Assembly: GCA_037954325.1 (NCBI GenBank)
Contig: JBBMNZ010000030.1
Location: 7,695,001 to 7,759,000, forward strand
Direction of reading: 5' to 3'
DNA from: Fistularia commersonii
Taxonomy: Eukaryota > Chordata > Actinopteri > Syngnathiformes > Fistulariidae
Length of the DNA: 64,000 nt
The position numbers and the translations under genes were made by a program. This document shows positions 24,401 to 31,185 of the stretch, one piece after another. The notes below the pieces were generated by a model. The model saw only the letters and a list, made by a program, of their open reading frames with translations. It was not told where the DNA came from and did not search any database. The number at the start of each line of letters is the position of its first letter. Position 1 is the first letter of the stretch.

Positions 24401-25094
24401 CAAGGTCTGTTATTATTCTGAGTAACTGGGTCATGATTTCTGGAAAGCAGCGCTGCTATGAATTGTCTGGCGCTTTGAGACCGCGAGAACGCCACCCAGC
24501 GTCGTCGGAGTCGACTATTTATGGCCGGTGCCTGCGACACCGCACTTGCACCAGACTGATCTCGAAGGATAAACAGCACTATGACTGAGAGGAAAATCTA
24601 ATTCATTGGTTTTATTTATACTTTTGAGATCAACTGTCCCTCAAAGTAATTAAATTAGTCACATTACTTATGTGGAAAAACATTCGTTTTTGACTGAAAA
24701 AGTTGTGTCAATCATAATCACTCTGTAGGATTTGAGCCCTTAATTACATTCAGCTTAATGTCAAACCCTGTTAATCATCTTTTAATTATGCCGCTTCCTT
24801 ACGGCTAATTAGATCATTTGTTGCCAAATATGCAAAAATGCGCGCGGGCACACACACACACACACTACTCTTGAGCTACTTCCAATACGTCACCACAACA
24901 ACACCAGATTACTGTTGTGTATCATGTCGAGAAAAACCACACCATGTTTTTCACAGATAAATGCCCAAGCGAGTCACCCACGCAGCCATTTTCAGTGTTT
25001 TTGAACACACACACACCTGGTCTATCTCCATGAGCTTGGGGAAGGCCCCCGGCCACTCGATGGCCACCTTCACGATGTCTGCCGGTGGTGGCAT
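600..25094 (-). CDS. elmo1: ELMO1, engulfment and cell motility protein 1, N-terminal 432 residues (14 coding exons; gene runs off the left edge)
   Basis: ELMO1 is a cytoplasmic scaffold. With DOCK1/DOCK2 it forms a two-part exchange factor for Rac, recruited by active RhoG to drive phagocytosis of dying cells and cell migration. Joined coding exons: 25017-25094, 16350-16390, 16169-16241, 16028-16078, 15744-15913, 11020-11055, 9262-9361, 8203-8354, 7972-8050, 6377-6427, 5806-5928, 4701-4829, 2435-2539, 600-708 (1297 nt, one open frame, all GT-AG). Residues 1-80 match the Ras-binding-like N-terminus, about 80-300 the armadillo-type helical region, and about 300-432 the beginning of the ELMO/CED-12 domain. 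ELMO1 rather than ELMO2 is indicated by the start MPPPADIVKVAIEWPGA, the RYQKLQKIMKPC microexon and QEMAHILAQKQLRSIIL. The remaining roughly 295 residues (rest of ELMO domain, PH domain, DOCK-binding proline-rich tail) are outside the window. Family assignment is from remembered homologues, not a search. Confidence 0.96.
709..2434 (-). other. elmo1: elmo1 intron 13 (1726 nt)
   Basis: Nothing coding is recognised. A stretch near 1340-1560 containing AAGAATTTCATTGTAC looks like a degenerate LINE 3' tail, but too weakly to name. The 2387-2420 dinucleotide repeat lies at the exon 13 end. Confidence 0.75.
2387..2420. repeat. (TG)17 microsatellite next to exon 13 donor
   Basis: Perfect TG dinucleotide run on the plus strand, (CA)17 in the elmo1 transcript, starting 14 nt downstream of the exon 13 boundary. 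CA repeats are known binding sites of hnRNP L and can affect splicing; any effect here is inference. Confidence 0.97.
2435..2539 (-). CDS. elmo1: elmo1 coding exon 13 (residues 362-396)
   Basis: Reads NHVNPAVDFTQIPPGMLALD then NMLYFARHHQDAYIR (mammalian NHVNPAMDFTQTPPGMLALD, NMLYFAKHHQDAYIR). Acceptor CTGCCTCTCAG, donor GTGAGG, symmetric phase 0. A (CA)17 run in the transcript begins 14 nt after the exon. ELMO/CED-12 domain. Confidence 0.96.
2540..4700 (-). other. elmo1: elmo1 intron 12 (2161 nt)
   Basis: No coding segment, RNA gene or named repeat recognised. The open frames on both strands around 3400-3840 overlap each other, lack family features and have no splice logic. The part near 4300-4620 is richer in CpG than its surroundings. 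Confidence 0.7.
4701..4829 (-). CDS. elmo1: elmo1 coding exon 12 (residues 319-361)
   Basis: Reads AQRDIIFELRRIAFDVECEP, NNSGSMEKRKSMYTRDYKKL, GFI. Compared with mammals (AESEPNNSSGSMEK) it has one Ser fewer in the loop and a Cys in place of Ser; the rest is conserved. Acceptor TTTGCACAG, donor GTGAGT, symmetric phase 0. ELMO/CED-12 domain. Confidence 0.96.
4830..5805 (-). other. elmo1: elmo1 intron 11 (976 nt)
   Basis: AT-rich intronic sequence with no recognisable gene or repeat. Confidence 0.75.
5806..5928 (-). CDS. elmo1: elmo1 coding exon 11 (residues 278-318)
   Basis: Reads NVIRSPTPINDEMAHQLYVL then QVLTFNLLEDRMMTKMDPQD and Q. From EMAHQ onward it is identical to mammals. The first 11 residues (mammalian HVIRAQRAINN) are the most divergent part. 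Acceptor CCGTGCAG, donor GTGAGA, symmetric phase 0. Beginning of the ELMO/CED-12 domain. Confidence 0.96.
5929..6376 (-). other. elmo1: elmo1 intron 10 (448 nt), pyrimidine-rich in the transcript
   Basis: The plus strand is strongly purine-rich (GA/GGA runs, 5940-6260), so the transcript is CT-rich. This strand bias explains the long stop-free frames seen here on the minus strand. No coding evidence. Confidence 0.75.
6377..6427 (-). CDS. elmo1: elmo1 coding exon 10 (residues 261-277)
   Basis: Seventeen codons, EMAHILAQKQLRSIILS, one of the most conserved stretches of ELMO1. Phase 0 at both ends. Acceptor TCTCCCTGCAG, donor GTGAGT. Closes the armadillo-like region before the ELMO/CED-12 domain. 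Confidence 0.96.
6428..7971 (-). other. elmo1: elmo1 intron 9 (1544 nt)
   Basis: Contains A-rich low-complexity sequence at about 7118-7182, a G run near 6871, and a GTGCGTGC-type run at 7931-7963 next to the exon 9 donor. No gene or transposon recognised. Confidence 0.75.
7972..8050 (-). CDS. elmo1: elmo1 coding exon 9 (residues 234-260)
   Basis: Reads (G)TDQDIQTYTIAVINALFLK then APEEKRQ (mammalian SDQEIQTYTIAVINALFLK, APDERRQ). Acceptor CACCTGCAG, donor GTAAGG, ends in phase 0. The transcript right after the donor has a CA/CGCA-rich run (complement of 7931-7963). Confidence 0.96.
8203..8354 (-). CDS. elmo1: elmo1 coding exon 8 (residues 184-234)
   Basis: Reads IASYVNKSAMDTAVLQRSLA, ILESMVLNSQDLYHKVAQEI, TIGQLIPHLQ plus a split Gly. 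Mammalian ELMO1 has IASFVNKSAIDISILQRSLA and then near identity. Acceptor GCGTCTTCAG, donor GTGAGC, ends in phase 2. Central armadillo-type helices. Confidence 0.96.
8355..9261 (-). other. elmo1: elmo1 intron 7 (907 nt)
   Basis: Very A-rich on the plus strand between 8690 and 9000 and otherwise featureless. No coding or repeat family assignment. Confidence 0.75.
9262..9361 (-). CDS. elmo1: elmo1 coding exon 7 (residues 150-183)
   Basis: Reads FGDLLSFTLTAFVELMDHGI then VSWDTFSVAFIKK, almost identical to mammals. The first T completes the Cys codon from the microexon. The acceptor is TGATCCTAG, preceded by a GT-repeat rather than a clean pyrimidine tract. The donor is GTCAGC, a weaker form. 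Part of the armadillo-like region. Confidence 0.95.
9362..11019 (-). other. elmo1: elmo1 intron 6 (1658 nt)
   Basis: Starts, on the acceptor side, with a CA/TA run at 9371-9402 (GT-rich in the transcript). The open frame at 9241-9825 on the plus strand is antisense to exon 7 plus intron and shows no family features. Nothing else is recognised. Confidence 0.75.
11020..11055 (-). CDS. elmo1: elmo1 coding exon 6, 36-nt microexon (residues 138-150)
   Basis: Reads RYQKLQKIMKPC with split codons at both ends, as in mammalian ELMO1. Acceptor CTTTGCAG and donor GTAAGC. The length is a multiple of three and both flanking introns are phase 2, so inclusion or skipping keeps the frame. It is too short to show up as an open frame and was found from the neighbours' phases. 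The shorter ELMO2 form lacks this peptide, which supports the ELMO1 call. Confidence 0.93.
11056..15743 (-). other. elmo1: elmo1 intron 5 (4688 nt)
   Basis: Holds a hAT-type miniature element (12486-13061) and short GT runs near 13290-13350 and 13817-13835. The rest shows no gene, RNA or assigned repeat. Confidence 0.75.
12486..13061. mobile_element. Non-autonomous hAT-type DNA transposon (576 nt)
   Basis: Both ends start CAG when read inward, with imperfect terminal inverted repeats (CAGCAGTGAGGAACCTATGG and, from the right, CAGGGGGCAGGAGTCTTTTT). It is flanked by an 8-nt target duplication with one mismatch: ctatagaa at 12478-12485 and ctatggaa at 13062-13069. An 8-nt duplication is typical of hAT elements. 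The interior repeats ATGGCTC-type motifs (GCTCGCGAGCCACATATGGC), a pattern known from vertebrate hAT miniature elements, and has no transposase frame. Confidence 0.75.
15744..15913 (-). CDS. elmo1: elmo1 coding exon 5 (residues 82-138)
   Basis: Encodes YLTALQLHERIQSSSMDAKL, then ESLKDLANASRDITFAQEFI and NLDGISLLTQMVESGT: the start of the armadillo-like helical region. From LHERIQ on it is nearly identical to mammals. The acceptor was set at 15914 (TCTCCAG|TAC) because it keeps the family length (mammalian AQNAQQLHER). An AG at 15896/15895 (GCTCCAG|CTGCAC) would drop six residues. It ends in phase 2 before a perfect GTAAGT donor. Confidence 0.92.
16028..16078 (-). CDS. elmo1: elmo1 coding exon 4 (residues 65-81)
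   Basis: Seventeen codons, NRNDIKNGSILRLTNSA (mammalian NRNEIKNGTILRLTTSP), the last strand of the N-terminal domain. Phase 0 at both ends, so skipping keeps the frame. Acceptor CTCCACAG, donor GTGAGA. The 114-nt intron after it has no in-frame stop. Confidence 0.94.
16169..16241 (-). CDS. elmo1: elmo1 coding exon 3 (residues 40-64)
   Basis: Reads (G)WSLGNHENFALQIADS followed by TNCYITEK, matching mammalian WSLANHEYFALQHADS and SNFYITEK. Acceptor GTTTAG is good. The donor GTTTGG departs from consensus at +4 to +6 and is the weakest in the gene. It is followed by a 90-nt intron that stays open in the coding frame. Confidence 0.95.
16350..16390 (-). CDS. elmo1: elmo1 coding exon 2 (residues 27-40)
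   Basis: A 41-nt exon reading KKPLSAIIKEVCE plus a split Gly; mammalian ELMO1 has KKPLSAIIKEVCDG. It is bounded by a CCACAG acceptor and a strong GTGAGT donor, ends in phase 2 (GG|G), and belongs to the N-terminal ubiquitin-like Ras-binding region. The transcript just after the donor is GT-rich. Confidence 0.95.
16991..17256 (+). repeat. Degenerate copy of the common fish interspersed repeat, interrupted by an (ATCT)n run
   Basis: The left part (attatctataccatctactc ... gctccagacccctgcaaccc) and the right part (agcattgaaccaaagacctg ... actgtgccaccactt) resemble the two ends of a widespread fish repeat that reads roughly 'tctataccgctt...gctggagcc...' and 'ggattgaaccggggacc...gcaccac'. A second copy in the opposite orientation lies at 37366-37632. 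The family name was not confirmed. Confidence 0.5.
17108..17133. repeat. (ATCT)n tetranucleotide microsatellite
   Basis: Six tandem ATCT units inside the degenerate repeat, followed by CA/CG-rich sequence. Confidence 0.9.
17667..17785. repeat. Compound microsatellite (CATA)n-(TA)n-(CA)n
   Basis: CATA units at 17667-17694, mostly TA at 17709-17742, then CA to about 17785. The repeat explains the low-complexity frames on both strands. Confidence 0.95.
18357..18482. repeat. Palindromic compound microsatellite (TG)n-(TA)n-(CA)n
   Basis: TGTGTG/TATATG sequence, then an uninterrupted TA run at about 18402-18450, then CA to 18465 and GCATATACATGTATAC. The left and right flanks are complementary, so the block is a large imperfect palindrome. 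A TA-targeting MITE is inserted at its right end. Confidence 0.93.
18485..18776. mobile_element. Palindromic Tc1/mariner-type MITE (292 nt)
   Basis: Inverted terminal repeats of about 70 nt: the left arm 18485-18555 (GGACTATCTCAGAAAATTAG ...) pairs with the right arm 18706-18776 (GGACTGTCTCAGAAAATTAG read inward) with only a few mismatches. Both arms contain TTCTTTATCTTCTGTAATGC. The element is bounded by TA at 18483-18484 and 18777-18778, the target duplication of Tc1/mariner elements. No transposase frame. The TCTCAGAAAATTAG start matches a family I recall as common in fish genomes. Confidence 0.85.
20250..20404. repeat. Inverted pair of repeat ends forming a long imperfect hairpin
   Basis: A perfect 16-nt inverted repeat (CAACTGGACTTGAATT at 20267-20282, complement at 20387-20402) encloses a second pair (TTCACTTGAAGT and ACTTCAGGTGAA, one mismatch) and CAGTT/AACTG repeats around the centre at about 20346. 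Each half, read outward, resembles a fish repeat end of the type GAAACGTCTTCAAG...AAGTCCAGTTGC. Family not confirmed; a Penelope-like origin is possible. Confidence 0.6.
20405..20710 (+). mobile_element. 3' end of an RTE-like non-LTR retrotransposon ORF (dead)
   Basis: Translation gives SIRGTTHIRGSGDKVRLRWF, then after one frameshift EHIGTRMPRLELPDKKSGGR, PKGRFIDRVQEDMKLACVGF, EDAENRVQWKMMIHRGEP and a stop. This matches the usual end of fish RTE/BovB-type ORFs (RLRWFGHVQR...GRPKRRFMDVVKEDM...RWRQMIRCGDP). It is 5'-truncated and frameshifted. A smaller relative lies inverted at 23700-23815. Confidence 0.75.
22893..22933 (+). other. G-rich tract with quadruplex-forming pattern
   Basis: G runs of 4, 10, 4, 6 and 5 separated by 1-5 nt (GGGGT, ATT, TTT, CGAGT), followed by a purine-rich region to about 23100. 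The G-rich strand is the elmo1 template strand, so the pre-mRNA is C-rich here. Confidence 0.8.
23700..23815 (-). mobile_element. Short RTE-like LINE 3' fragment
   Basis: On the minus strand WRQMIHCGDP, stop, then AGGGAACAGCCAAGAGGAAA, the classic end of the same family as 20405-20710 (which has WKMMIHRGEP, stop, AGGGAACAGCTGAAAGG). The GGAGGCAGATGATT unit is present twice at its 5' side. Confidence 0.7.
25017..25094 (-). CDS. elmo1: elmo1 coding exon 1 (residues 1-26, start codon)
   Basis: Encodes MPPPADIVKVAIEWPGAFPK followed by LMEIDQ, the family's characteristic N-terminus. ATG is at 25094-25092. The start is supported by an in-frame TGA at 25124-25122, only nine codons upstream and within the same exon. 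The exon ends in phase 0 at CAG before a GTGTGTGTGT donor, so the donor is itself part of a short GT repeat and has a poor match after +2. An 8.6 kb intron follows. Confidence 0.95.
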
Positions 25095-25162
25095 GGCTGT
25101 CAGGTGGGGGGTGTCCCGGCCTCACACCTCTGTCACAACTACTGGTGGCCTCTCATCCACAC
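25095..25162 (-). other. elmo1: elmo1 5' UTR part of the first coding exon
   Basis: On the minus strand a TCCTGCAG acceptor precedes the exon at 25163 and 68 nt of untranslated leader run to the ATG. The leader carries an in-frame TGA (25124-25122). Because an acceptor rather than a promoter bounds it, at least one non-coding exon should lie further right, in 25163-64000 or beyond. The exact acceptor is inferred. Confidence 0.7.
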
Positions 25163-25494
25163 CTGCAGGACAAGACAGGAGAAGATGGAGAGACAGGGAT
25201 GGAGGGAAGAAAAACGAGCGGGAAAGAAATAAGGGAAGAAGGGAGACAAATATTGGTGCACATTAGTCAAGAAGTAGGTCTGTATATGGTACTTTCTTCC
25301 ACTTGCTTTGCTTAGAAGTCACATGTGATTGAAGAGTCCCAGTCTATGAGAGCAGAGGCGCCTTTTAAATAAGACCTGAATCTGGTGGTGCTTATGCACT
25401 GAACTTCTCCATCTGAAATAAGTAGTTTGTGGACGACATAACAGTTAACTGTCGTATGAACAAAGCTGAGTCACACTTGACTTGCCTGTAAATG

Positions 25495-25499
<5 letters not shown>

Positions 25500-25545
<46 letters not shown>
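25500..25545. repeat. 46-nt poly(A) run
   Basis: Uninterrupted A tract on the plus strand about 340 nt upstream of the first coding exon; it is T46 in the minus-strand transcript. No target duplication was found around it, so a retroposon tail is not shown. Confidence 0.95.
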
Positions 25546-25548
<3 letters not shown>

Positions 25549-27017
25549 TTCACCACTACGTAAAAATCAACATATATTGATACAGTATAAGCCTTCTGCA
25601 CAGACCCCCCTCCCTCGGCACCATACTACCAAGCAGCGCCGCAAGGCCAGTTTGCCCAGCTGCAAAGCATGCTGGTCTGCCATCAGTGTAGGGATGGGGA
25701 ACTCCGCCTCAAGCAACAACATGCTCCCATTTACATCACAGTTGACCTTAAAAACCAAGCTCTTCCTGGAAATTTGTGCAGATCCATTCAAGTAAACAGC
25801 CCAACTCCAGAGTAAACTAGTAAAGGTGAACTGTTTCTGTTGTCGTCTGGGGGCCAAATCTCAGAAGCGCAGCAACGCTCTACCGCTACCTTCAAATCAC
25901 GGCTCACATAAAAGGTTGGGGGTGCAAAGGTTTATTGTTTTGACCTTCTGTTTATCACAGAAAAGAGGAACCGCTGAAATTTGCTTTAATTTAAATGTAT
26001 GTAAAAGACATTTAAAACTTGTGTTCATTGATGAAATATTTTGTTCCAATTTTTTTCCTCATCTCCTGCTCCTGCTTTCTGAGTTCTTAATACATTTCAG
26101 ATCAGCTTGAAGAAAAAAAAAAACAAAAAAAACAACATCAGTAATTTTTCTGTTAGAAAAACAAGCAAGTTCTGTGTTTCAAACAACAGAGAGAGCCACA
26201 AAGAGGCAATGCAGCAGATGGCAGTGGTCTGTGCGGCCATATAACTTGGAGAACACTTCTCCTATGTTATACCGATGGAATGCTTGTTCTCTGTTCCTCA
26301 CACTGGTCACACTTGGGCATACTACTCAACACTGCCTCCTATGAGTTCTGGTGAAACTGCTCCGTTTGATCTATTTGGCTCTGCATCCGCAGTCCTTAAG
26401 AAAATGTTCAGAATCACACACAAATGAATGATGGGCCAAAGGCTCCATCCATACATGTATTTAACATTTGGCATATATGAGCCCTTATTTATGGACACTA
26501 GGGGGCGTCATAAAGCATCCTGAACCAATGTAAACTGCCCCTTGTTGATGAGAGAGGTCATCTAGAGCAGGTGAATAAATTCAAAACCTATATCATAGCA
26601 ACACAGTTCAACTGTTAACAACAGAGAGCGACTCCAGGAATCAGCCAGCGACTTCCGAGCAACCACTTGAACCATTTAAGGAAATACAAGCATTGTTTTT
26701 GAAAGCAGCCCCTTTACAGCGAGCAGCTTTAACCAAACCAGAGCTTCTTCCCACAAACATGTACTCTGGAAACTGCAGCATAATGTCTCCTGTGGCTAAA
26801 GCGAGGCTCAGTCAAGTCGGTGAGAATTACTCAACTGACATCATCTCGGGTATCTGGGTTCAGCCCTAGATTTTCAAAAACAGTCTCTCCCGCAGAAGAC
26901 TGACCACCAGAGAGCATTGGACCGTAGTACTTCCTGCCCAACACATAGCTGGGCCACAGCAAACACTAAAGGAGGGCTTGTGTTTGTTGCTCATCTGGGT
27001 TTATGTGTACCGCTATA

Positions 27018-27170
27018 CAGTGGTGGACCAAATTGTTGGAAAATTCACTCAGGCGGCAACGGCAGAATGTAAAATCCCAAGAGTGCCAAATCTCTTAAGT
27101 ATATGAATTAACAGCAAAATGTAAGTTACAGTGTGACTGACATATCCATTTTTACATGAAATCACCCAAG
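27018..27170. mobile_element. Possible Tc1/mariner-like terminal fragment
   Basis: TA followed by CAGTGGTGGACCAAATTGTT, which resembles the inverted-repeat end of some fish Tc1-like elements. No matching right end was found, so it is a fragment or chance similarity. Confidence 0.3.
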
Positions 27171-27699
27171 TATTAATAGTGATAAGTCGTTATTTACACA
27201 TATCACTGCTGGTTTGACCTTCGATATCACATACCATGTTATGACCGGAATGCTCCCTCTAATAAGATGCTTGCTTTTTGCTTGAGGGCAGATGCAACGG
27301 AAAAAAACAACAACAACAAAACATTGGAGAACTGATTTACAGTGATTCCAGTAGCATTTTGCAGAGCACCTCTGCCTCATCAAATACATCTGCACTCGTG
27401 CAGGAGAGTTTTACAGCGAATTGTTACAAAAATCATTGCCTTGCAACTATGAGCGCTGTGCAATAAAATTAAAACAAGCTCCATTTTCGATTGGGCGTCA
27501 TGAGCATCACCAGTGTAAACATGGGAACTTGCACCCCAATGCAGAACTGAACGCTTTAGGGTATAAAACATTCAGGCACAAAGGAGCGTTTAAAGTTTAG
27601 ACGCTCCTAAACAGGGACATGTCATGTCCTAACTCTTGTCTGAGATTAACAAGGATAAAAAAAACTCACATCCTGCCTATTTTTGTTCATTTATTTTCT

Positions 27700-27944
27700 T
27701 CTTGTCATTGCTATTGTCACTGTGTTTATGTTGTTGTTTAGTATTGGTTGTCTTTTTTTTCATCCGGTCCCCAACCCCCACTCTGTTGTCCATTCTTATC
27801 GGTGTTGTTGCTGGGAATGTTCTTTTGCTATTTTCTAATTGTCTATTCATATTTATATTCATATTTATTGACACGATAACTGTTACACTGCTGTGACAAA
27901 AGAATTTCCCATATGGGGATCAATAAAGTTTATCTTACATCTTG
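27700..27944 (+). mobile_element. Non-LTR retrotransposon 3' UTR-like tail
   Basis: T-rich sequence ending with CTGTGACAAAAGAATTTCCC, ATATGGGGATCAATAAAGTT, TATCTTAC. The AATTTCCC...GGGATCAATAAAGT pattern is a familiar 3' end of fish LINEs, and AATAAA supplies a polyadenylation signal. No coding part is attached. Confidence 0.5.
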
Positions 27945-28893
27945 TCAAATACACAGGGTGCAGCCCAACCAAACCTCTTGCAGCCCAGTGCGTGGGTCAC
28001 GATAACATGGTCTGACAAGACTTAAGGAGCACATTACTTGATATAATACTCCAAGGAAATACAATTCCCTGCAATATGCTACAGCAGGACAACCAAATTT
28101 GCCACATTTATCATCATTTGTTGTTTTATTATTTGTTGAAGAGAAGTTGAAGAGCACCCAAAGGTCAGCAGCTATTGGGTTATCTTCCATGTCCCTGGGT
28201 TTTCTGTTCCTTTTTGCCGGAGGTTACCCTCAGAGGCCTCATCCTAATGGGGGGCAAGAAAATCAATACTGATATTTGTAAAAAAGAGAAAATTCTGATT
28301 TCTTGCTGATAGTATTGCAAAACCTCTGAGCACTGCCCCGACTCAAACTCTTTCCTCACACACTTAAAGGACTGAGCCTGTAATCCCGAGCCCCCCCGCC
28401 CAGCTTCAGATGACTCCTGAGATGGCGGAAAACAGAAAAAAAACAAAAAAATCCAGATAACCGACGGAAGACGGAATAGGCTGCTGGATTGACCTGAAAC
28501 CCTGTGGTTTTCTAAGATAAGCCACTTTCTCGTGGGGGGGGGGAAACCGACGAATCCCAGTCACTCTGATGCATGCAGTAGGAACAGGGTAATGTCACTT
28601 CCGTGCACTAGCAGGGGATCTAATGAAACCCACCCCTGCAACCTTATCAAGTCAAGGATGCGGCATAGAGGTCCACTAAACCAACTCACAGGGATATCAA
28701 TAATTTACCTGACTACACTGTCTGGAATGATTGGATCATCTTAGTTTCTGGTGGAGGAGCCTGTTTACATATTTATTTTCAATCCATAATGGATGAAGAC
28801 GGGCTCCATCTAATTCCTAGGAGACAAACACTCGGCTGAATAGGGTGAGTGTCAATACATACACTACAGTATGGTGAGTGTTGGTATGTGTCT

Positions 28894-28900
<7 letters not shown>

Positions 28901-28932
<32 letters not shown>
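28901..28932. repeat. (TG)n microsatellite
   Basis: Uninterrupted TG run in the non-coding upstream region. Confidence 0.95.
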
Positions 28933-28934
<2 letters not shown>

Positions 28935-30656
28935 CTCACTTCCCAAATTACTTTTTTCTGTCTTTGTCTTTCTGACTTTGTCTGCAGGGTGTTAAGCACT
29001 TCAACCTCTCATTGTGTGTGTGGGTTTGATAACCGTGTCTTCATTTAAAGAGGGTTTACGTCACAAGACCGGTCTGGATGCTGTGTATTTTTGTGTGTTT
29101 GTGTGTGTGTGTGAGTCACCCCATAATAATCCACACAGCCTTTATTCAAGGGCCCGTTGCCATGGCAGCTGCTGCATCAATAGCTCAAGATGTGGATACA
29201 TCTTTCTTTCCAAAGCGCGTGGCATACTCAAGTCACGTTTGTCACAACTGAACTCCCCCCAAAATGAGTCATTCTGCCCCTCATCTTTCAATCACACCAC
29301 TCACATAAGAATGACGTGCAAGCACAAGTTCATCGGCGATTATACAGGTTTTGTAACGCATGTCAAACACTTTCTCAGACCCTTTGCCTTCATTGAGGCG
29401 AGGAGCAGGCAGCTGGCCATCCCTTACCCCTCCCTGACTTTCTGCGGAGAAAAAGAAAATCGTGTCGGATCCCCTTTACTGCCGAGAGCAGGTGGTGGAT
29501 GAGATACAAAAACACAGAGACAAACATCTGGACGAACACAACCTTGTGCACTTACTGCGATTAGAGCTTGGAGCTGAGGCAAACTACATCGGCCATGCCA
29601 TCGTTTGTAATCCGTGTCGGAATTAAAGACACAAGGACGAGCCATGCTGCACTGTGTGAACGCGAAAAGCCTGTGATTCATTCAGTTTATTACACACAAC
29701 CGCGTGTTAGTCATCTTTTTACTCCTCGTAGGCTGACAGGAGAAGGACCTCTAAAGTAAGGCTATAAAGCTCGGACAAAACGTGGAGATTATTAATGAGA
29801 AAACAAACAGAATTAAGTAATAGCCATCGCTAATAATGGACAAGGTAATACTGAGCACATGCAAGAAATAACTGTATACAAGACCTTAAAATTTACTTAA
29901 AAATTCAATGAGCAAGAATTTACAGGAAAATCTGCAAGAAATTAGAGAGCAGTAACAAGAAAATGACCCGGTAAAAGTAGAAAAGAAAATGAGCAAGAAA
30001 CATCGTTCTTATTCCCACAGTTGCAGAAATTACACGTTCAAATGTCAGATTAATGATGCTGTGTTGTGCTCTTTCCACACGGTTGTGAAAAATCTCAAAA
30101 CCATTGAAGTTCAAGTGGAGCAAAATAACTTGGATCTCTGTCACAGCAAGAAATATGGCATAAACCTAAAAGAATAATGTGATAATCTTCTCATAAACGC
30201 CAGATCTGACTGACCTTTTCATTTTGATAGTGGCTTTTTATCTTAAAACATAAACATTCTTCTAAATGGTCAGTCCTTGTCTTTACTCTGACACATTATT
30301 GGTGCGGATATTGTGTAGCTCACGGTTTCTGGTAATTCAAAACAATGTTGTAAAGTTGATATGTCTGAAAGTTATTTACAGTGTGGCTGATCCAGTGGAT
30401 TCTGTCAACACTGACATTTAACGAAACCATTCCATCCAATCCAATAGAAACAATGGCCACAGCTACAAGGGAAAAAAAAACGACATGCACACAATTCAAA
30501 AGTACAAGCCTACCCTGCTGTTATCGGGAAAATGTAGGAGCCAGCTCTGATTCGGCTTTCCAGTAAAGGAACCATCTGAGTGTCTATGTGTTCCAAGCAC
30601 CTTGCCATCATCTTCGAACGACTACAGATGGCATGGAAGTTTATCGATCTCTCTCA

Positions 30657-30662
<6 letters not shown>

Positions 30663-30702
<40 letters not shown>
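30663..30702. repeat. (CA)20 microsatellite
   Basis: Uninterrupted CA run following TCTCTCACTCTCTCA. Confidence 0.95.
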
Positions 30703-30705
<3 letters not shown>

Positions 30706-30960
30706 TTCTGACAGCCAACAGCCACAGTAAATCCTTTCAAAATGGCCTTGAATTGAGACACACAGGGGTTCAACACAGCAGCACTCTACAAGCAGGGCGC
30801 TTCTCATCCTATCAACATGTTTTCTTCCAGTAATCGACAGCTTGCTGCAGGGTTCAACTCCTCAGAGATGCGATTTTACACGGTAGTTGTCCCAGGAACG
30901 TGTGTGTGTCTTAATATGTGTCCTACATGCCATCAAGGGTGTTTACGACGGTCCCAAGAG

Positions 30961-30961
<1 letters not shown>

Positions 30962-31034
<73 letters not shown>
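30962..31034. repeat. (TG)36 microsatellite
   Basis: Perfect 73-nt run. A second run of the same phase lies 100 nt to the right (31133-31183). Confidence 0.97.
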
Positions 31035-31131
31035 CATGATTTGAAGAGCTTCTCAGTGTAAATGGAACCAATTATCCATCAGAACCGTGTCACAGTGCAG
31101 CAAGTCGAAGCAGGTGATCAAGCCACGGATA

Positions 31132-31132
<1 letters not shown>

Positions 31133-31183
<51 letters not shown>
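31133..31183. repeat. (TG)25 microsatellite
   Basis: Perfect run, followed about 40 nt later by a 15-nt C homopolymer (31226-31240). Confidence 0.97.

Positions 31184-31185
<2 letters not shown>

Larger units (their letters stand above)
16391..25016 (-). other. elmo1: elmo1 intron 1 of the coding region (8626 nt)
   Basis: Repeat-rich intron separating the start-codon exon from the four-exon cluster. It contains a degenerate fish repeat (16991-17256), compound microsatellites (17667-17785, 18357-18465), a palindromic MITE (18485-18776), LINE fragments (20405-20710, 23700-23815), a G-rich tract (22893-22933) and a CpG cluster (24455-24570). Frames on either strand are not gene-like. No elmo1 exon was missed, because the family sequence is continuous across the junction. 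Confidence 0.85.
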
